NCBI RefSeq assembly: GCF_001428525.1
Contig: NZ_LMHW01000001.1
Span: 186,705-250,704, forward strand
DNA length: 64,000 nucleotides
Reading direction: 5' to 3'
Source: Flavobacterium sp. Root186
Lineage (GTDB): Bacteria; Bacteroidota; Bacteroidia; Flavobacteriales; Flavobacteriaceae
Shown: positions 55,600 to 64,000 of the stretch, piece after piece
How the letters are laid out: each line of letters starts with the position of its first letter
Numbering within the stretch: position 1 is the first letter of the stretch
The notes under the pieces: generated by a model
What the model was told of the DNA's origin: nothing
The model's input: the letters and a program-made list of their open reading frames with translations, nothing else
Database searches by the model: none
Made by a program: the position numbers and the translations under genes

Positions 55600-56020
55600 A
55601 AATGTTTTTGTTTTTTGGTTAGGTTTTATTTAGTGTTAGTTAGTCATGTTAAATGTGTTTCACTTAAAGATATTAAAATTTAAAAAAAGTTTAATACACT
55701 TTAATTAAATGTTAAAAACACATTTATTTTATATACCAAAAATATAACGATGACGAATTAGAACCGTCCTGTTCTATCCTGCTTTACTGGTATTATCTAA
55801 AAAAAACTAACTCAAAAAAACAATATTAATAAAAAAAAGAAGGAAAAAATAGACAAAACAGAAAAAACAAGCAATAAGTTTACATATAATCAAATAGAAC
55901 AACTGCTTTTAAAACAAATACAGAAGAATTAGCATTAAAAACAAAAAATAGCTGTTTTTTCTGCAAAATAGGTTACTGAAACCCTGTATTTTAATGCGTT
56001 AAGTTTAGTACTATTAAACC
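55600..56020. promoter_or_regulatory. Leader and promoter region of susC
   Basis: This 421-bp gene-free, AT-rich region upstream of susC contains a TATTTTTG (TAnnTTTG) match on the - strand at 55737-55744, about 140 bp before the start codon. It implies a long leader. No clear -33 partner or operator is visible. The stretch 55800-55980 is mostly A-rich with no detectable feature. Confidence 0.4.
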
Positions 56021-56058
56021 AAAAAATGGCTCTTCTCTAAAAAGAAGAGCCATTTTTT
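56021..56058 (-). terminator. Strong perfect hairpin terminator after CE8
   Basis: AAAAAATGGCTCTTCT pairs perfectly over 16 bp with AGAAGAGCCATTTTTT across a six-base loop. The stem carries a T-run on either strand, so it can work in both directions. It separates the upstream unit (DUF5703 to CE8) from the susC unit. Confidence 0.9.
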
Positions 56059-56202
56059 AAAGTAGAAATCTTACAACATGAAAACGTTTTCGCTTTACAA
56101 AACATTCCTTAATTTTTTGCCAAAAAAATATTTTTTTTAAACGTAAAATCTGACCAATAAAAAATAGAAATTCTTTTTTTGATACAAAATCTAATCTTAT
56201 AA

Positions 56203-57189
56203 TTATTTATTAGGATTCCATCCATTTAAAACCCAATCTCTATTGTATTTCTTAATATCAGCTTTTTTTAATTGATACGACCAGGATACTCTTTGTGACA
56301 AATCTTTTGCACTTGAGCCTTTACTTCCAAATTCTGCGTAATAGGCTGTTTTATCTTTATCAGGAAATCTGGTATCAATCCATGCGTTCCAGCCTTCCGG
56401 TATAATATGTGAACCGATATCAGTATTTATAAAAACAGTTTGTGCATAGGGTCTCCAGGGTCTTCCTAAAAATACTTTATCGACTGATTTGTCTTTAGCC
56501 GTAAGTTTACAATCTATAAAAACAAATCCATATGCTTGACCTTGTGGAGTTGAAGCTGCTGTAATATAGGAATTCGCTAAACTTTCAATTGTACATTTAT
56601 AAAAATAAGCTGTCGCTGCACCAAAAATAAAATCGGTTGTACCGTTGATAAAACAGCTTTCAAAATAAGTTCGGGTATTTTCTTCTGATAAAAATAACGT
56701 ATCCTGATTTCCTGAGATATTACAGTTCTTTACAATAACCCGATCACTTTTTATATGCAGTGCAACTGCCTGCCCTACTCTTCCTGCTGTATTTTCAACA
56801 GTAAGATTTTCGAGTGTGCAGTCATTCCCTTTAATTAAAAAAGAATATGATGTAGATGTTCCAAAAAACTTTTTTCCAGATGGATCAATTTCTCTCAGCG
56901 GTTTTCCCGAATAATCATCAAATGAAATTATGGTTTTATTTCTGTCTGATCCTTTTAAGGTAATGAATGTTTTAGAAGCCTGAATCTCTAATTTTTCTAC
57001 GTATTTCCCTGGCTTTATTGTTATTACAACTCGTTTTTCTGAATTGTCTTTAACATTGTTTATCGCTTCCTGAATGGTTTTGAAATCTCCTGAACCGTCT
57101 TGGGCAACGGTTAATGCCAGTTTATTGTCGAGAGTTTGTGCTGATATTGAAAGTGTGGTTATTAAAAATAAAGCTAGAATGTATTTCAT
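56203..57189 (-). CDS. CE8 pectin methylesterase
   Basis: This 328-aa secreted pectinesterase has a signal peptide (LFLITTLSISAQ) and a right-handed beta-helix. It shows the family blocks ISGNQDTLFL (Asp), INGTTDFIFGAATAYFY (catalytic Asp of DFIFG), TPQGQAYGFVFIDCKL (Gln) and VFLGRPWRPYAQTVF (Arg/Trp). It removes methyl esters from homogalacturonan, making substrate for the lyases and GH28. The ATG at 57189 is chosen because an upstream in-frame ATG (57225) lies at the edge of an intergenic repeat and adds 12 polar residues. It is the last gene before the terminator at 56021-56058. Confidence 0.93.
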   Translation of the reverse strand: MKYILALFLITTLSISAQTLDNKLALTVAQDGSGDFKTIQEAINNVKDNSEKRVVITIKPGKYVEKLEIQASKTFITLKGSDRNKTIISFDDYSGKPLREIDPSGKKFFGTSTSYSFLIKGNDCTLENLTVENTAGRVGQAVALHIKSDRVIVKNCNISGNQDTLFLSEENTRTYFESCFINGTTDFIFGAATAYFYKCTIESLANSYITAASTPQGQAYGFVFIDCKLTAKDKSVDKVFLGRPWRPYAQTVFINTDIGSHIIPEGWNAWIDTRFPDKDKTAYYAEFGSKGSSAKDLSQRVSWSYQLKKADIKKYNRDWVLNGWNPNK

Positions 57190-57219
57190 ATCTTTTGAGT
57201 TATTTATTCTTCTTGTATT

Positions 57220-57323
57220 TGTCATCCGACTATAGGGAGAAATCTTCGTAAGTAGCTCGACAAAGATTGGCGATTCACTTTGAGGAGTTACTTACGAAGA
57301 TTTCTCCTTTGTCGAAATGACAA
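57220..57323. repeat. Third TCATTTCGACG-family palindrome (uninterrupted)
   Basis: The left end GTCATCCGACTATAGGGAGA mirrors TTCTCCTTTGTCGAAATGAC with inner TCTTCGTAAG / CTTACGAAGA arms. No 27-bp module is present here, so it is a second empty-site control. Confidence 0.75.
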
Positions 57324-57393
57324 GCTGTGGGGTTAAAATCAGTTTTTAATCCGCGTCTTTACGAAGTAAATCCGTTTCATCAGCTTACAAAAT

Positions 57394-59412
57394 TTAATGC
57401 GACATCCAAACCGTCATTTCAACTTTTTCTTTATTTCCCCATGCAAAATACGGAATCAATTTTACAGGTACTACAGTTCCATCTTTAGAAGAAATAGATT
57501 TGTATAAAGTTTTACCCCATGAATTATTAGGATTTATTACGGCTTCTGCATCAATGCTGACTAAGTTTCTATTATTTAATATAAAATTGTTAGTTTTAAA
57601 TTTCGAATTCACATTTAAAGCCACATCATTTACACTTGTTTTCGCAGGAAGCTGATCTGATTCTAAGCAATAAACTAAAGGTCCTCTTTTTACAGCAACC
57701 TGATTTTTAACTTCTTCAACCAACGGATTCGCTTCCATCAACTCAACTGGCATTGGGAGATTCAATTCAATCATATCTCCTTTTTTCCATTTTTGATTTA
57801 GTTTTAGATAAGTTCCAGAAACGATTTTATCACTAATATTTACATTATTCACCGAAACTTCAGCATTCTGACTCCAGCCTGGGATTCTTAAAAAGAAATT
57901 CTGTAAATCTTTTGGTGCTTTTATAATTTTCAACGTTATTTTTCCGTCCCAAGGATAATTGGTCTGCTGTTCAATTTCAATTTCTTCTCCATTTAAAGAT
58001 TTTGTTCTCAACTGATTGCTTCCATATAAATTCACATACAAACCTTCTTTTGAAAGATTATAAGCATAATTTCCAACTTCGGCAACTGTTCTGGTTACGT
58101 TTGGCGCACAGCAGTTTGACAGAGCAATGTAGCCTTCACGCTCATTTCCCCATCTTTGGTGAAATGGCAGATCATTAGAAACATTCAGTGGATTATTGTA
58201 TAGGAATTTTTCTCCTTCCAAATCCATTCCCGAAAGCACACTATTGTAAAGTGCTAACTCCACAACATCAGCATATTTGGCATCGCCTGTAATTTGAAGC
58301 ATTCTCCAATTCCATAGAACATTTCCAATATTGGCACAAGTTTCGGTATGCGCCGTTGCGTTTGGCAATTGAAAAGGGCGCCCATACGCTTGGTGTATTT
58401 TTTGAACAACTGTCGGATCATAAGAAGTTCCGTCTGGTGAAACGCCATCGTACAAAGAACCACAGCCTCCTGTAATGTACATTTTACGATACGTTACATC
58501 ATCCCAAATAGATTCTAAATTGTCTAATAATTTCTTTTCTCCAGTTTCGGCATATAAATCGGCAACTCCGGCATATAGGTAGTTCGCTCTTACGGCATGA
58601 CCCATTGCAGTTTTCTGTTGTCTAAACGGAATTCTATCCTGATTGTCATCGGTTCCGTCATTTGTAGTTCCGCGAATGTCAATTAGATTATTAGCTAATT
58701 CTAAGTATTTCGGATTTTTAGTCGTTCGGTACATTTCAACAATTCCCATATAATGTGACGGACAAATGGCATTTCGAGCCAATTCTGGTGACGCTTTTTT
58801 GTAGAAATCATACAAGAAATCGGCAACGCCTTTTGCGATATTCAGGAAATTTGTTTTTCCTGTCGCACGATAATGAATACAGGCCGCAGTCATTAAATGT
58901 CCCATATTGTATTTCTCAAAACCTAATTGTTTTTTTACTTCTTCCGGACCTAAAGTTCCCCAGCGTTCGTCAATTAAAACTGGCGTATGAATATATCCGT
59001 CTTTGCGCTGTACTTTTGCAAAAAGCGCAATGGCTTTATCCATTTCGGCATCTAGTTTTTTATCTTTTGTAACAGCATAAGTGGCAGCCATTCCTTCAAA
59101 AATCTTATAGAAATCACCATCATGAAACGAAGGCCCTTTAAAAGCACCTTTGCTTAAACCCGCTGCTATTTCGAAGTTTTTATAAGCATGCGAAATCGAA
59201 TCGTTATGATACAAATCCCACATATACGGCAGCGTATTTTTGGTTTCTACATCAAATTGTTCTTTCCAGAAACCGTTTGTCCATTTTACATCTTGCAAAC
59301 CTACACTTTGCAGTTTCGAATACGGACTTTCTGAATTAGCAACCAAACCTTTGTTTTGTGCAAAGATTACAGTTGAAAGAAATAAAGAGGATATAATGAT
59401 GTTCTTTTTCAT
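57394..59412 (-). CDS. GH127 beta-L-arabinofuranosidase-type enzyme
   Basis: This 672-aa secreted enzyme has a signal peptide (LSTVIFAQ) and an (alpha/alpha)6 barrel followed by beta-sandwich domains. The Zn/Cys active site of GH127 is visible: E357 and C359 (HTETCANIGN), C434 and C435 (LSNCCAPN). The second Cys is the nucleophile in the family's model enzyme. GH127 covers beta-L-arabinofuranosidase and, in Bacteroides rhamnogalacturonan II loci, aceric acid hydrolase; the sequence alone does not separate them. The related GH146 is an alternative label. It lies between the long lyase and CE8 genes. Confidence 0.88.
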   Translation of the reverse strand: MKKNIIISSLFLSTVIFAQNKGLVANSESPYSKLQSVGLQDVKWTNGFWKEQFDVETKNTLPYMWDLYHNDSISHAYKNFEIAAGLSKGAFKGPSFHDGDFYKIFEGMAATYAVTKDKKLDAEMDKAIALFAKVQRKDGYIHTPVLIDERWGTLGPEEVKKQLGFEKYNMGHLMTAACIHYRATGKTNFLNIAKGVADFLYDFYKKASPELARNAICPSHYMGIVEMYRTTKNPKYLELANNLIDIRGTTNDGTDDNQDRIPFRQQKTAMGHAVRANYLYAGVADLYAETGEKKLLDNLESIWDDVTYRKMYITGGCGSLYDGVSPDGTSYDPTVVQKIHQAYGRPFQLPNATAHTETCANIGNVLWNWRMLQITGDAKYADVVELALYNSVLSGMDLEGEKFLYNNPLNVSNDLPFHQRWGNEREGYIALSNCCAPNVTRTVAEVGNYAYNLSKEGLYVNLYGSNQLRTKSLNGEEIEIEQQTNYPWDGKITLKIIKAPKDLQNFFLRIPGWSQNAEVSVNNVNISDKIVSGTYLKLNQKWKKGDMIELNLPMPVELMEANPLVEEVKNQVAVKRGPLVYCLESDQLPAKTSVNDVALNVNSKFKTNNFILNNRNLVSIDAEAVINPNNSWGKTLYKSISSKDGTVVPVKLIPYFAWGNKEKVEMTVWMSH

Positions 59413-59430
59413 TTTGAATATTTTTTAATC

Positions 59431-59600
59431 TAAAATCTGCTTGATCTGCAAAATCTGCGGGAGGTAAATTTTTCACGCAGATTTTGCAGATTGAGCAGAT
59501 TTATTTTTGATTTACTATTTCTAAATTAAAAATCTGCGCAGATCTGCCTAAATCAGACACCCGAGCGACAGCGAACTGGCGAAGCAAATCTGCGTGAAAC
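59431..59600. repeat. AAATCTGC-family palindromes, one interrupted by a 27-bp module
   Basis: Two adjoining palindromes with ATCTGC arms fill the gap. In the second, the right end is interrupted at 59559-59585 by the reverse complement of the 27-bp module (GCTTCGCC...TCGGGT). It sits between ATCAGAC and AAATCTGCGTGAAA. Confidence 0.75.
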
Positions 59601-59604
59601 CTTT

Positions 59605-62064
59605 TTATTTTACAAAGAAATTAATAGTTCTGCTCATTGAATCTCCGTCTGCATCTTTTACGGTTAGAACGAAAGAAGCAAATCCTTTTTCAACCGTTGC
59701 AAACTGAATTTCTTTTCCTTTTAAAACCACTTTTCCATTTTTAAGATCAGAGAACGTATAAACGGGTTTGTTTTCATATCCTTTGAAATAATCTGCAGCG
59801 CTTAAAGTCTTTTTCTCTCCAGAATTCACAAAATAATGAGGCTGTGCCAGCCAGTCTAAATAATTATCCAACTGCGTAAATCCGTCTTTATCTGTATCCT
59901 GATTTGCATCTGAGAAATCTCCAGCTGATGAATTTTCATTTAAACCAAAAGCTTTTTCCCACCAGTTTGGCAATCCGTCATGATCTGTATCCCAATCTGA
60001 CGGACGCGTTTCTGACGCAAAATTCGGCCATCCTCCTGCATCCTGTTCGTTATCGATCATACCGCCTAAACCACTTTTACTTCCTTTAAAAGTAAAAGTT
60101 CCTTTTAACGTTTCATCTACAATTCTATTATCATGTTTATCAAAAAACGGCTGATTGGCTCCTACATCTGAAAGCACATTTTTATAAGCTGCTTTCGCTG
60201 ATTGCGTTTCTACGTACGAAGGAAAAAATGGTTTATCTACAAAAGTTTCATATTCTACTTTCTCATTATTACTTATAGTAGATTTTCTGCCTTTATCCTG
60301 AGATTTCTCATCAAAGTAACCTGGCATAATATTTCCGTTAAAATAATAGCGCTGCATTCCTTTTCCAACGCCTTCATGCTGTGCATTTAATGCCACAAAT
60401 ATTGTAGTTGAAGCGCCCGGTTTATAAAAATTGTTTACAAAATTCACTTCGTTTGCTCCGCCGTCAGTTGTTCTTCCTCCCCAGTTGTAAACCACATTGT
60501 TTGTGATATCCAATCTTCCTGTGTAATAACCGTCGCCGTTTAGACCACCGCCAATGCTCCAGTTACGGCCTTGGTTATGTGCCAATAAATTATGATGAAA
60601 ACTACCAATATCCCCACCAATCGTTGCAGCGAAGCCGTGCATTTTTCCAGCTGGATATTTATCATGTCCAGCCACATTTAAAGCTTCTGAAATTAAAGTT
60701 CGCTGTAAAGAAATGTGATGAGCACCGCGTGAACTAAACGATTCATCAATAGTCCAGCTAATCGAGCAGTGATCAATAATACTATAATCGGCGCCAGTTA
60801 ATCCCATTCCGTCATAAGTAGTTCCGCCTCCGATTCTCACTTTTAGAAAACGGATCACTCCATCATTTCCTGTCAATCCAATTGGCGCTCTGCTAATTGT
60901 GATTCCTTCACCGGGCGCTGTTTGTCCCGCAATAGTGATATAAGGCTGATTTGCTACTAATCTCGAAGCTAATTTTATATTTCCTGAAACATTAAAAACA
61001 ATTGTTCTTGGTCCAATTTCCTGATTTACAGCATCACGTAAACTTCCTGGTCCATCGTCATTTAAATTGGTTACTTCAATCACTTTTCCGCCACGTCCCC
61101 CAACAGCATATCGTCCGTAACCTTCAGCTCCCGGAAACGCCAATTGAGCAGGTTTAAACGACCATACATTTCCTAAAGTTACTTCGCCTTTAGTATCCAC
61201 TTCATCCACTCTCCAGTAGTAAGTTGTCCCTGAATATAAATCAGAAACTGAAAAAGATTTATCAGTCAATTTTCCTTTAAATTCTTTCGAAGCTTCTGTT
61301 GCATTTTCTACAGCGTTTTTATCTTCACCAAAATATAATTTATGAAAGGCTACATTTTTTACAGCATCCCATTTTAAGGTTAAAGTTTTACCCACTTCAA
61401 CATGCTCGTCTCTATTTTTTGGTTCTGGAGTACGCGCCTGATTCATCAGGTTTGGCGTATCAATTTCAAAACCATTAATCACAATCTGTTTTATAACATC
61501 AGGATTTGAAGTTGGATCAATTTCAAAACGAACAATTACATCTTTGCCTTTTTCAGCATCAAAAGCAATATACGCCATCGAAGCATCAATTTTAGCATTG
61601 GCTCTCTGGCTAGCATTTACTGTTTGCTCCAGTTTTCCGTTTACGTAGATTTTAATTGGAGAAAAAGTTTTTCCCGTAATAACATCAAAAGCATTATGGA
61701 AAGTCAAAAGCGTATGTTTTCCCGCTTTCAATCCGCTGATTTTCAATTCTAAATTTTCAGCCGTAACCAAACCGTCGCTTCCTAATTTATTATAAAATGG
61801 AGCATTCATTCCAACTTTATACCATTTTGAGGTAAAGTTTCCTTTTAGTTTAAATGCCACATTATTAAATGTTTTTTCGGCTTCTTTTTGATCGCTGACA
61901 ATCCAGGAATCATAATTTACATCATGAACTTCTTCTAGTCTTCTTTGAAAAAAATCAAAGTCAACTTTTACAATTTGTCTATCAGTATTTTGAACTGATT
62001 GTGCTTGTCCGTTTGCTGTCAAAAGCATAGACAAAACCGCAGTACTTAGTAATTTCTTTATCAT
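59605..62064 (-). CDS. Large multidomain PL1-like lyase with N-terminal binding and fibronectin-like domains
   Basis: This 819-aa secreted protein has a signal peptide (LTANGQAQS). Residues about 28-205 form a beta-sandwich (GLKAGKHTLLTFHNAFDVI). Residues about 210-305 are a fibronectin-like domain (GTTYYWRVDEVDTKGEV). From about 312, FPGAEGYGRYAVGGRGGKVI begins a beta-helix related to the two shorter lyases (YITIAGQTAPGEGITIS; IDHCSISWTIDESFS). The C-terminus has DTDHDGLPNWWE Ca-binding repeats and a final Ig-like domain. It lies 15 bp after the DUF5703 gene. Lyase activity on galacturonan is expected; the active-site Arg is not pinned down. Confidence 0.82.
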   Translation of the reverse strand: MIKKLLSTAVLSMLLTANGQAQSVQNTDRQIVKVDFDFFQRRLEEVHDVNYDSWIVSDQKEAEKTFNNVAFKLKGNFTSKWYKVGMNAPFYNKLGSDGLVTAENLELKISGLKAGKHTLLTFHNAFDVITGKTFSPIKIYVNGKLEQTVNASQRANAKIDASMAYIAFDAEKGKDVIVRFEIDPTSNPDVIKQIVINGFEIDTPNLMNQARTPEPKNRDEHVEVGKTLTLKWDAVKNVAFHKLYFGEDKNAVENATEASKEFKGKLTDKSFSVSDLYSGTTYYWRVDEVDTKGEVTLGNVWSFKPAQLAFPGAEGYGRYAVGGRGGKVIEVTNLNDDGPGSLRDAVNQEIGPRTIVFNVSGNIKLASRLVANQPYITIAGQTAPGEGITISRAPIGLTGNDGVIRFLKVRIGGGTTYDGMGLTGADYSIIDHCSISWTIDESFSSRGAHHISLQRTLISEALNVAGHDKYPAGKMHGFAATIGGDIGSFHHNLLAHNQGRNWSIGGGLNGDGYYTGRLDITNNVVYNWGGRTTDGGANEVNFVNNFYKPGASTTIFVALNAQHEGVGKGMQRYYFNGNIMPGYFDEKSQDKGRKSTISNNEKVEYETFVDKPFFPSYVETQSAKAAYKNVLSDVGANQPFFDKHDNRIVDETLKGTFTFKGSKSGLGGMIDNEQDAGGWPNFASETRPSDWDTDHDGLPNWWEKAFGLNENSSAGDFSDANQDTDKDGFTQLDNYLDWLAQPHYFVNSGEKKTLSAADYFKGYENKPVYTFSDLKNGKVVLKGKEIQFATVEKGFASFVLTVKDADGDSMSRTINFFVK

Positions 62065-62079
62065 TTTTGTTGGTAATAG

Positions 62080-64000
62080 TTAGTTTAATTTCGTTTTCTC
62101 TGCTTCAGATTTCCCTAACAGATTTATAATGTCTTTTTTTCTTTCTTCCGGAATTACTTTTAAAACTTTCAATTCGCCGTTTACCAATTCTGCTTCAACG
62201 GTCGTATTTTGTTTTGCATGTAATTTAAAATGAACATTCCAGTCTTTTGGCCAAGCCGGAAAAAGATAAATTTTTCCATCACTTTCCTGCAAAAGCATTT
62301 CCTGCATGCCAATCATTCCTGAACCTCCCCAATTATGATCTGGAACCCAGTCAAAGCCCGGACCCCAAAAGGCAGGGAAACGACGCTCTGAATTCGCCAT
62401 TTTCATTGTATTATATTTTGCTGCTTCTTCGGTTAAACCCAAACGAGCTGAGAAAATATTATCCTGTTTCCATCCAATATGACTTCTAAATTTTAAAGCA
62501 TCAGGATCGTATTTCCAGGTATTTAAAGCCGTTTCTAAATCAGGTTTTCCAATGCCGTAAATTCCCCACGGATAAACAGGATATAATTGAGGAACTTCTG
62601 AATTATTGACTCGTTCCCATGTTTTTGCAGGAAGTAAAATTTTGTGATTTTCGATTTGTCCGAAATTTAAAGGCGGAATTCTCGTTTGAAATGCTTTTAA
62701 ATATGCTGAATCTTCTTTGGATAACTGATTTCCTGAAAGGTTTAAAAGGTTTTCTGTAATAACTCGCAAAGCCGAAATTGTACTATTGGCATTGTTCGCC
62801 ATTTTATATGTTTCAGCTCCTGAGCCTGGAAAGAGAATTAGTTTTCCGTTTCCGTCTAATGCTTTTTTTCCTCTCTGTTTTGCTAAATATTGATAATGTT
62901 CATCAAAAAATCGAAGACAGCTTATAATAAATTGATTGTATTTCTGAATGTCCTCTCCAGCATATTCTTTTTGTTGCAGCATCATCTGGCAGAATTCCAA
63001 AACCGTGTCCCATTCATATTCCAGCCACGCATTGTATTCCATTCCCGGATCGTAATCTGCGGGACGTTTCCATTCGTATTCTGCGGGATTTGGCAAGCCG
63101 AAATTTTCCAATTGTTCTGTAAAAGAAGCGCCATTATGGTTCCAATAGACTTTGCTTCTTAATTCCGCATTTTTTTGAAGACTCAAATAATAATCCAATT
63201 GCGATTTCATCATGTCAAAATCACCGCTTTTTATCATTGGAAAATAAACCAATCGCTGGTTTTGAGCTGTCATGGTTCCTCCTCCCCAATTTCTAAAATC
63301 GGGTGTAAAATCTAAATCGGGATTTGTAAAAACAGGATCAACTGTAAAAAGTCCGCCGTTGAATTTGGTTGGATATTTCCCATATGCATTGCATCCGAGC
63401 ATATATCGGAACAATTGATAATTCTGCCCGATTTGATACACCGAATCCTTCTCAATCGATTGATTTTTTTGGGTAAAAATAAAACTGCGTTCCCAGAAAT
63501 TATTCCACCATTTCATAGTGTTTTTTTCTGCTTGTTTTGAAGTGTTTTTATTAGATGAAATTTGTTTTTTCAAATCATTATTCCAATTATTTAAATCCGA
63601 TTGACTGGTATTTAAATAAAGCTGCAAAGAATGTTTTTTGGATGGTTTTATGCTTGATAAATTAAAACCCTTAAAATCAGTATCCTGATATTTTCCTAGA
63701 TATGTTCCGTTCGGTTTTAAGTTATCGCCTTTCATGAATCCGCCAAAAGTTAAATTCGCAATTGGGTTCAGCAATTGGTCTTTTACCGATTCCATTTTCT
63801 GTTGTTTAACAGCTACGTCAAAAACAGTATTTTCTCTGTTTCTATGGTGAAATTTAATTCCGCTATTTTCAAAAGCAATCGAATCTTTATAAATAATAAT
63901 ATCTCCCTGAGGCGTCCACTTATAAGAATTCGCATTATTTTCTTTTCCTTTTGAATGATGATTTTGATAACGCCAGCTTTCATAAGAAGCTGTCATTTTC
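62080..64000 (-). CDS. DUF5703/GH95-like (alpha/alpha)6-barrel protein, 5' end cut by window edge
   Basis: The visible 638+ residues are the C-terminal part of a larger protein; the frame stays open to the right edge, and the internal Met at 63996 is not taken as the start. A helical barrel spans most of it (NYQLFRYMLGCNAYGKYPTKF; GLFTVDPVFTNPDLDFTPDF; VYWNHNGASFTEQLENFGLPN; EYEWDTVLEFCQMML). The end GSGMIGMQEMLLQESDGKIY resembles GH95 C-termini. It matches the DUF5703 pattern in Bacteroidota saccharide loci. An alpha-L-sugar hydrolase is plausible, but the activity is unknown. Confidence 0.7.
   Translation of the reverse strand, partial: KMTASYESWRYQNHHSKGKENNANSYKWTPQGDIIIYKDSIAFENSGIKFHHRNRENTVFDVAVKQQKMESVKDQLLNPIANLTFGGFMKGDNLKPNGTYLGKYQDTDFKGFNLSSIKPSKKHSLQLYLNTSQSDLNNWNNDLKKQISSNKNTSKQAEKNTMKWWNNFWERSFIFTQKNQSIEKDSVYQIGQNYQLFRYMLGCNAYGKYPTKFNGGLFTVDPVFTNPDLDFTPDFRNWGGGTMTAQNQRLVYFPMIKSGDFDMMKSQLDYYLSLQKNAELRSKVYWNHNGASFTEQLENFGLPNPAEYEWKRPADYDPGMEYNAWLEYEWDTVLEFCQMMLQQKEYAGEDIQKYNQFIISCLRFFDEHYQYLAKQRGKKALDGNGKLILFPGSGAETYKMANNANSTISALRVITENLLNLSGNQLSKEDSAYLKAFQTRIPPLNFGQIENHKILLPAKTWERVNNSEVPQLYPVYPWGIYGIGKPDLETALNTWKYDPDALKFRSHIGWKQDNIFSARLGLTEEAAKYNTMKMANSERRFPAFWGPGFDWVPDHNWGGSGMIGMQEMLLQESDGKIYLFPAWPKDWNVHFKLHAKQNTTVEAELVNGELKVLKVIPEERKKDIINLLGKSEAEKTKLN

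Noticed and set aside
21683..59600. AAATCTGC repeats as a CRISPR array
   Set aside because: Copies are scattered, palindromic and not separated by regular spacers; no cas genes are present.
63900..63996. Met at 63996 as the start of the DUF5703 protein
   Set aside because: The frame stays open to the edge, and the family has a longer N-terminal domain before this point.

Overview
The window looks like a chromosome segment of a Flavobacterium-type Bacteroidota. It is AT-rich, has almost no Shine-Dalgarno sequences, has TAnnTTTG-like -7 elements, SusC/SusD proteins, and many lipoproteins and secreted carbohydrate-active enzymes. The ribonucleotide reductase matches the minimal class Id enzyme known from Flavobacterium johnsoniae. 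No rRNA, tRNA, transposase, phage or CRISPR locus was seen.

Left part (1-12.6 kb). A CPA1-type Na+/H+ antiporter is cut by the left edge. Next come a siderophore-type TonB-dependent receptor (+), the nrdB-nrdA operon (-), and a + strand redox/iron cluster: a secreted ankyrin-repeat protein, a DUF2271 protein, a PepSY membrane protein fused to flavodoxin/ferredoxin-NADP reductase domains, and ApbE (flavin transferase). The TonB receptor and the ankyrin gene have the same promoter layout: a TAnnTTTG box followed 8-9 bp later by nearly the same 17-bp palindrome. This suggests one metal-responsive regulon. The DUF2271 protein carries an ApbE-type flavinylation motif (TGASVT), so the cluster probably moves electrons from NADPH to a periplasmic flavin, plausibly to reduce imported ferric siderophore.

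Right part (12.7-64 kb). About 51 kb of genes all lie on the - strand and form a large pectin polysaccharide utilization locus. In the direction of transcription they are: DUF5703/GH95-like enzyme (cut by the right edge), long PL1-like lyase, GH127, CE8 pectinesterase, a perfect terminator, susC, susD, PL1, DUF3826, PL1, a beta-helix/unknown fusion, GH140, GH28, GH43-like, a beta-propeller protein, GH78, an STN-like/esterase fusion, GH95, an MGH1-like barrel, GH78, an Asp-box propeller lipoprotein, a secreted isomerase-fold lipoprotein, an alpha-glucuronidase-like protein, a GH2 with malectin and CBM modules, and a GH2. The set fits backbone cleavage (lyases, GH28, CE8) plus removal of rhamnose, galactose, fucose/L-galactose, arabinose and apiose from complex pectin side chains. 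It resembles rhamnogalacturonan II or another decorated galacturonan. No HTCS or other regulator gene lies in the window.

Most gaps inside the locus hold imperfect palindromes from at least ten different repeat families. A 27-bp module is inserted into three unrelated palindromes, always after ATT. Several apparent start codons lie inside these repeats, so those gene starts were moved inward. The most useful leads are the flavinylation cluster, the shared operator, the nested 27-bp module, and the unassigned enzymes of the pectin locus.
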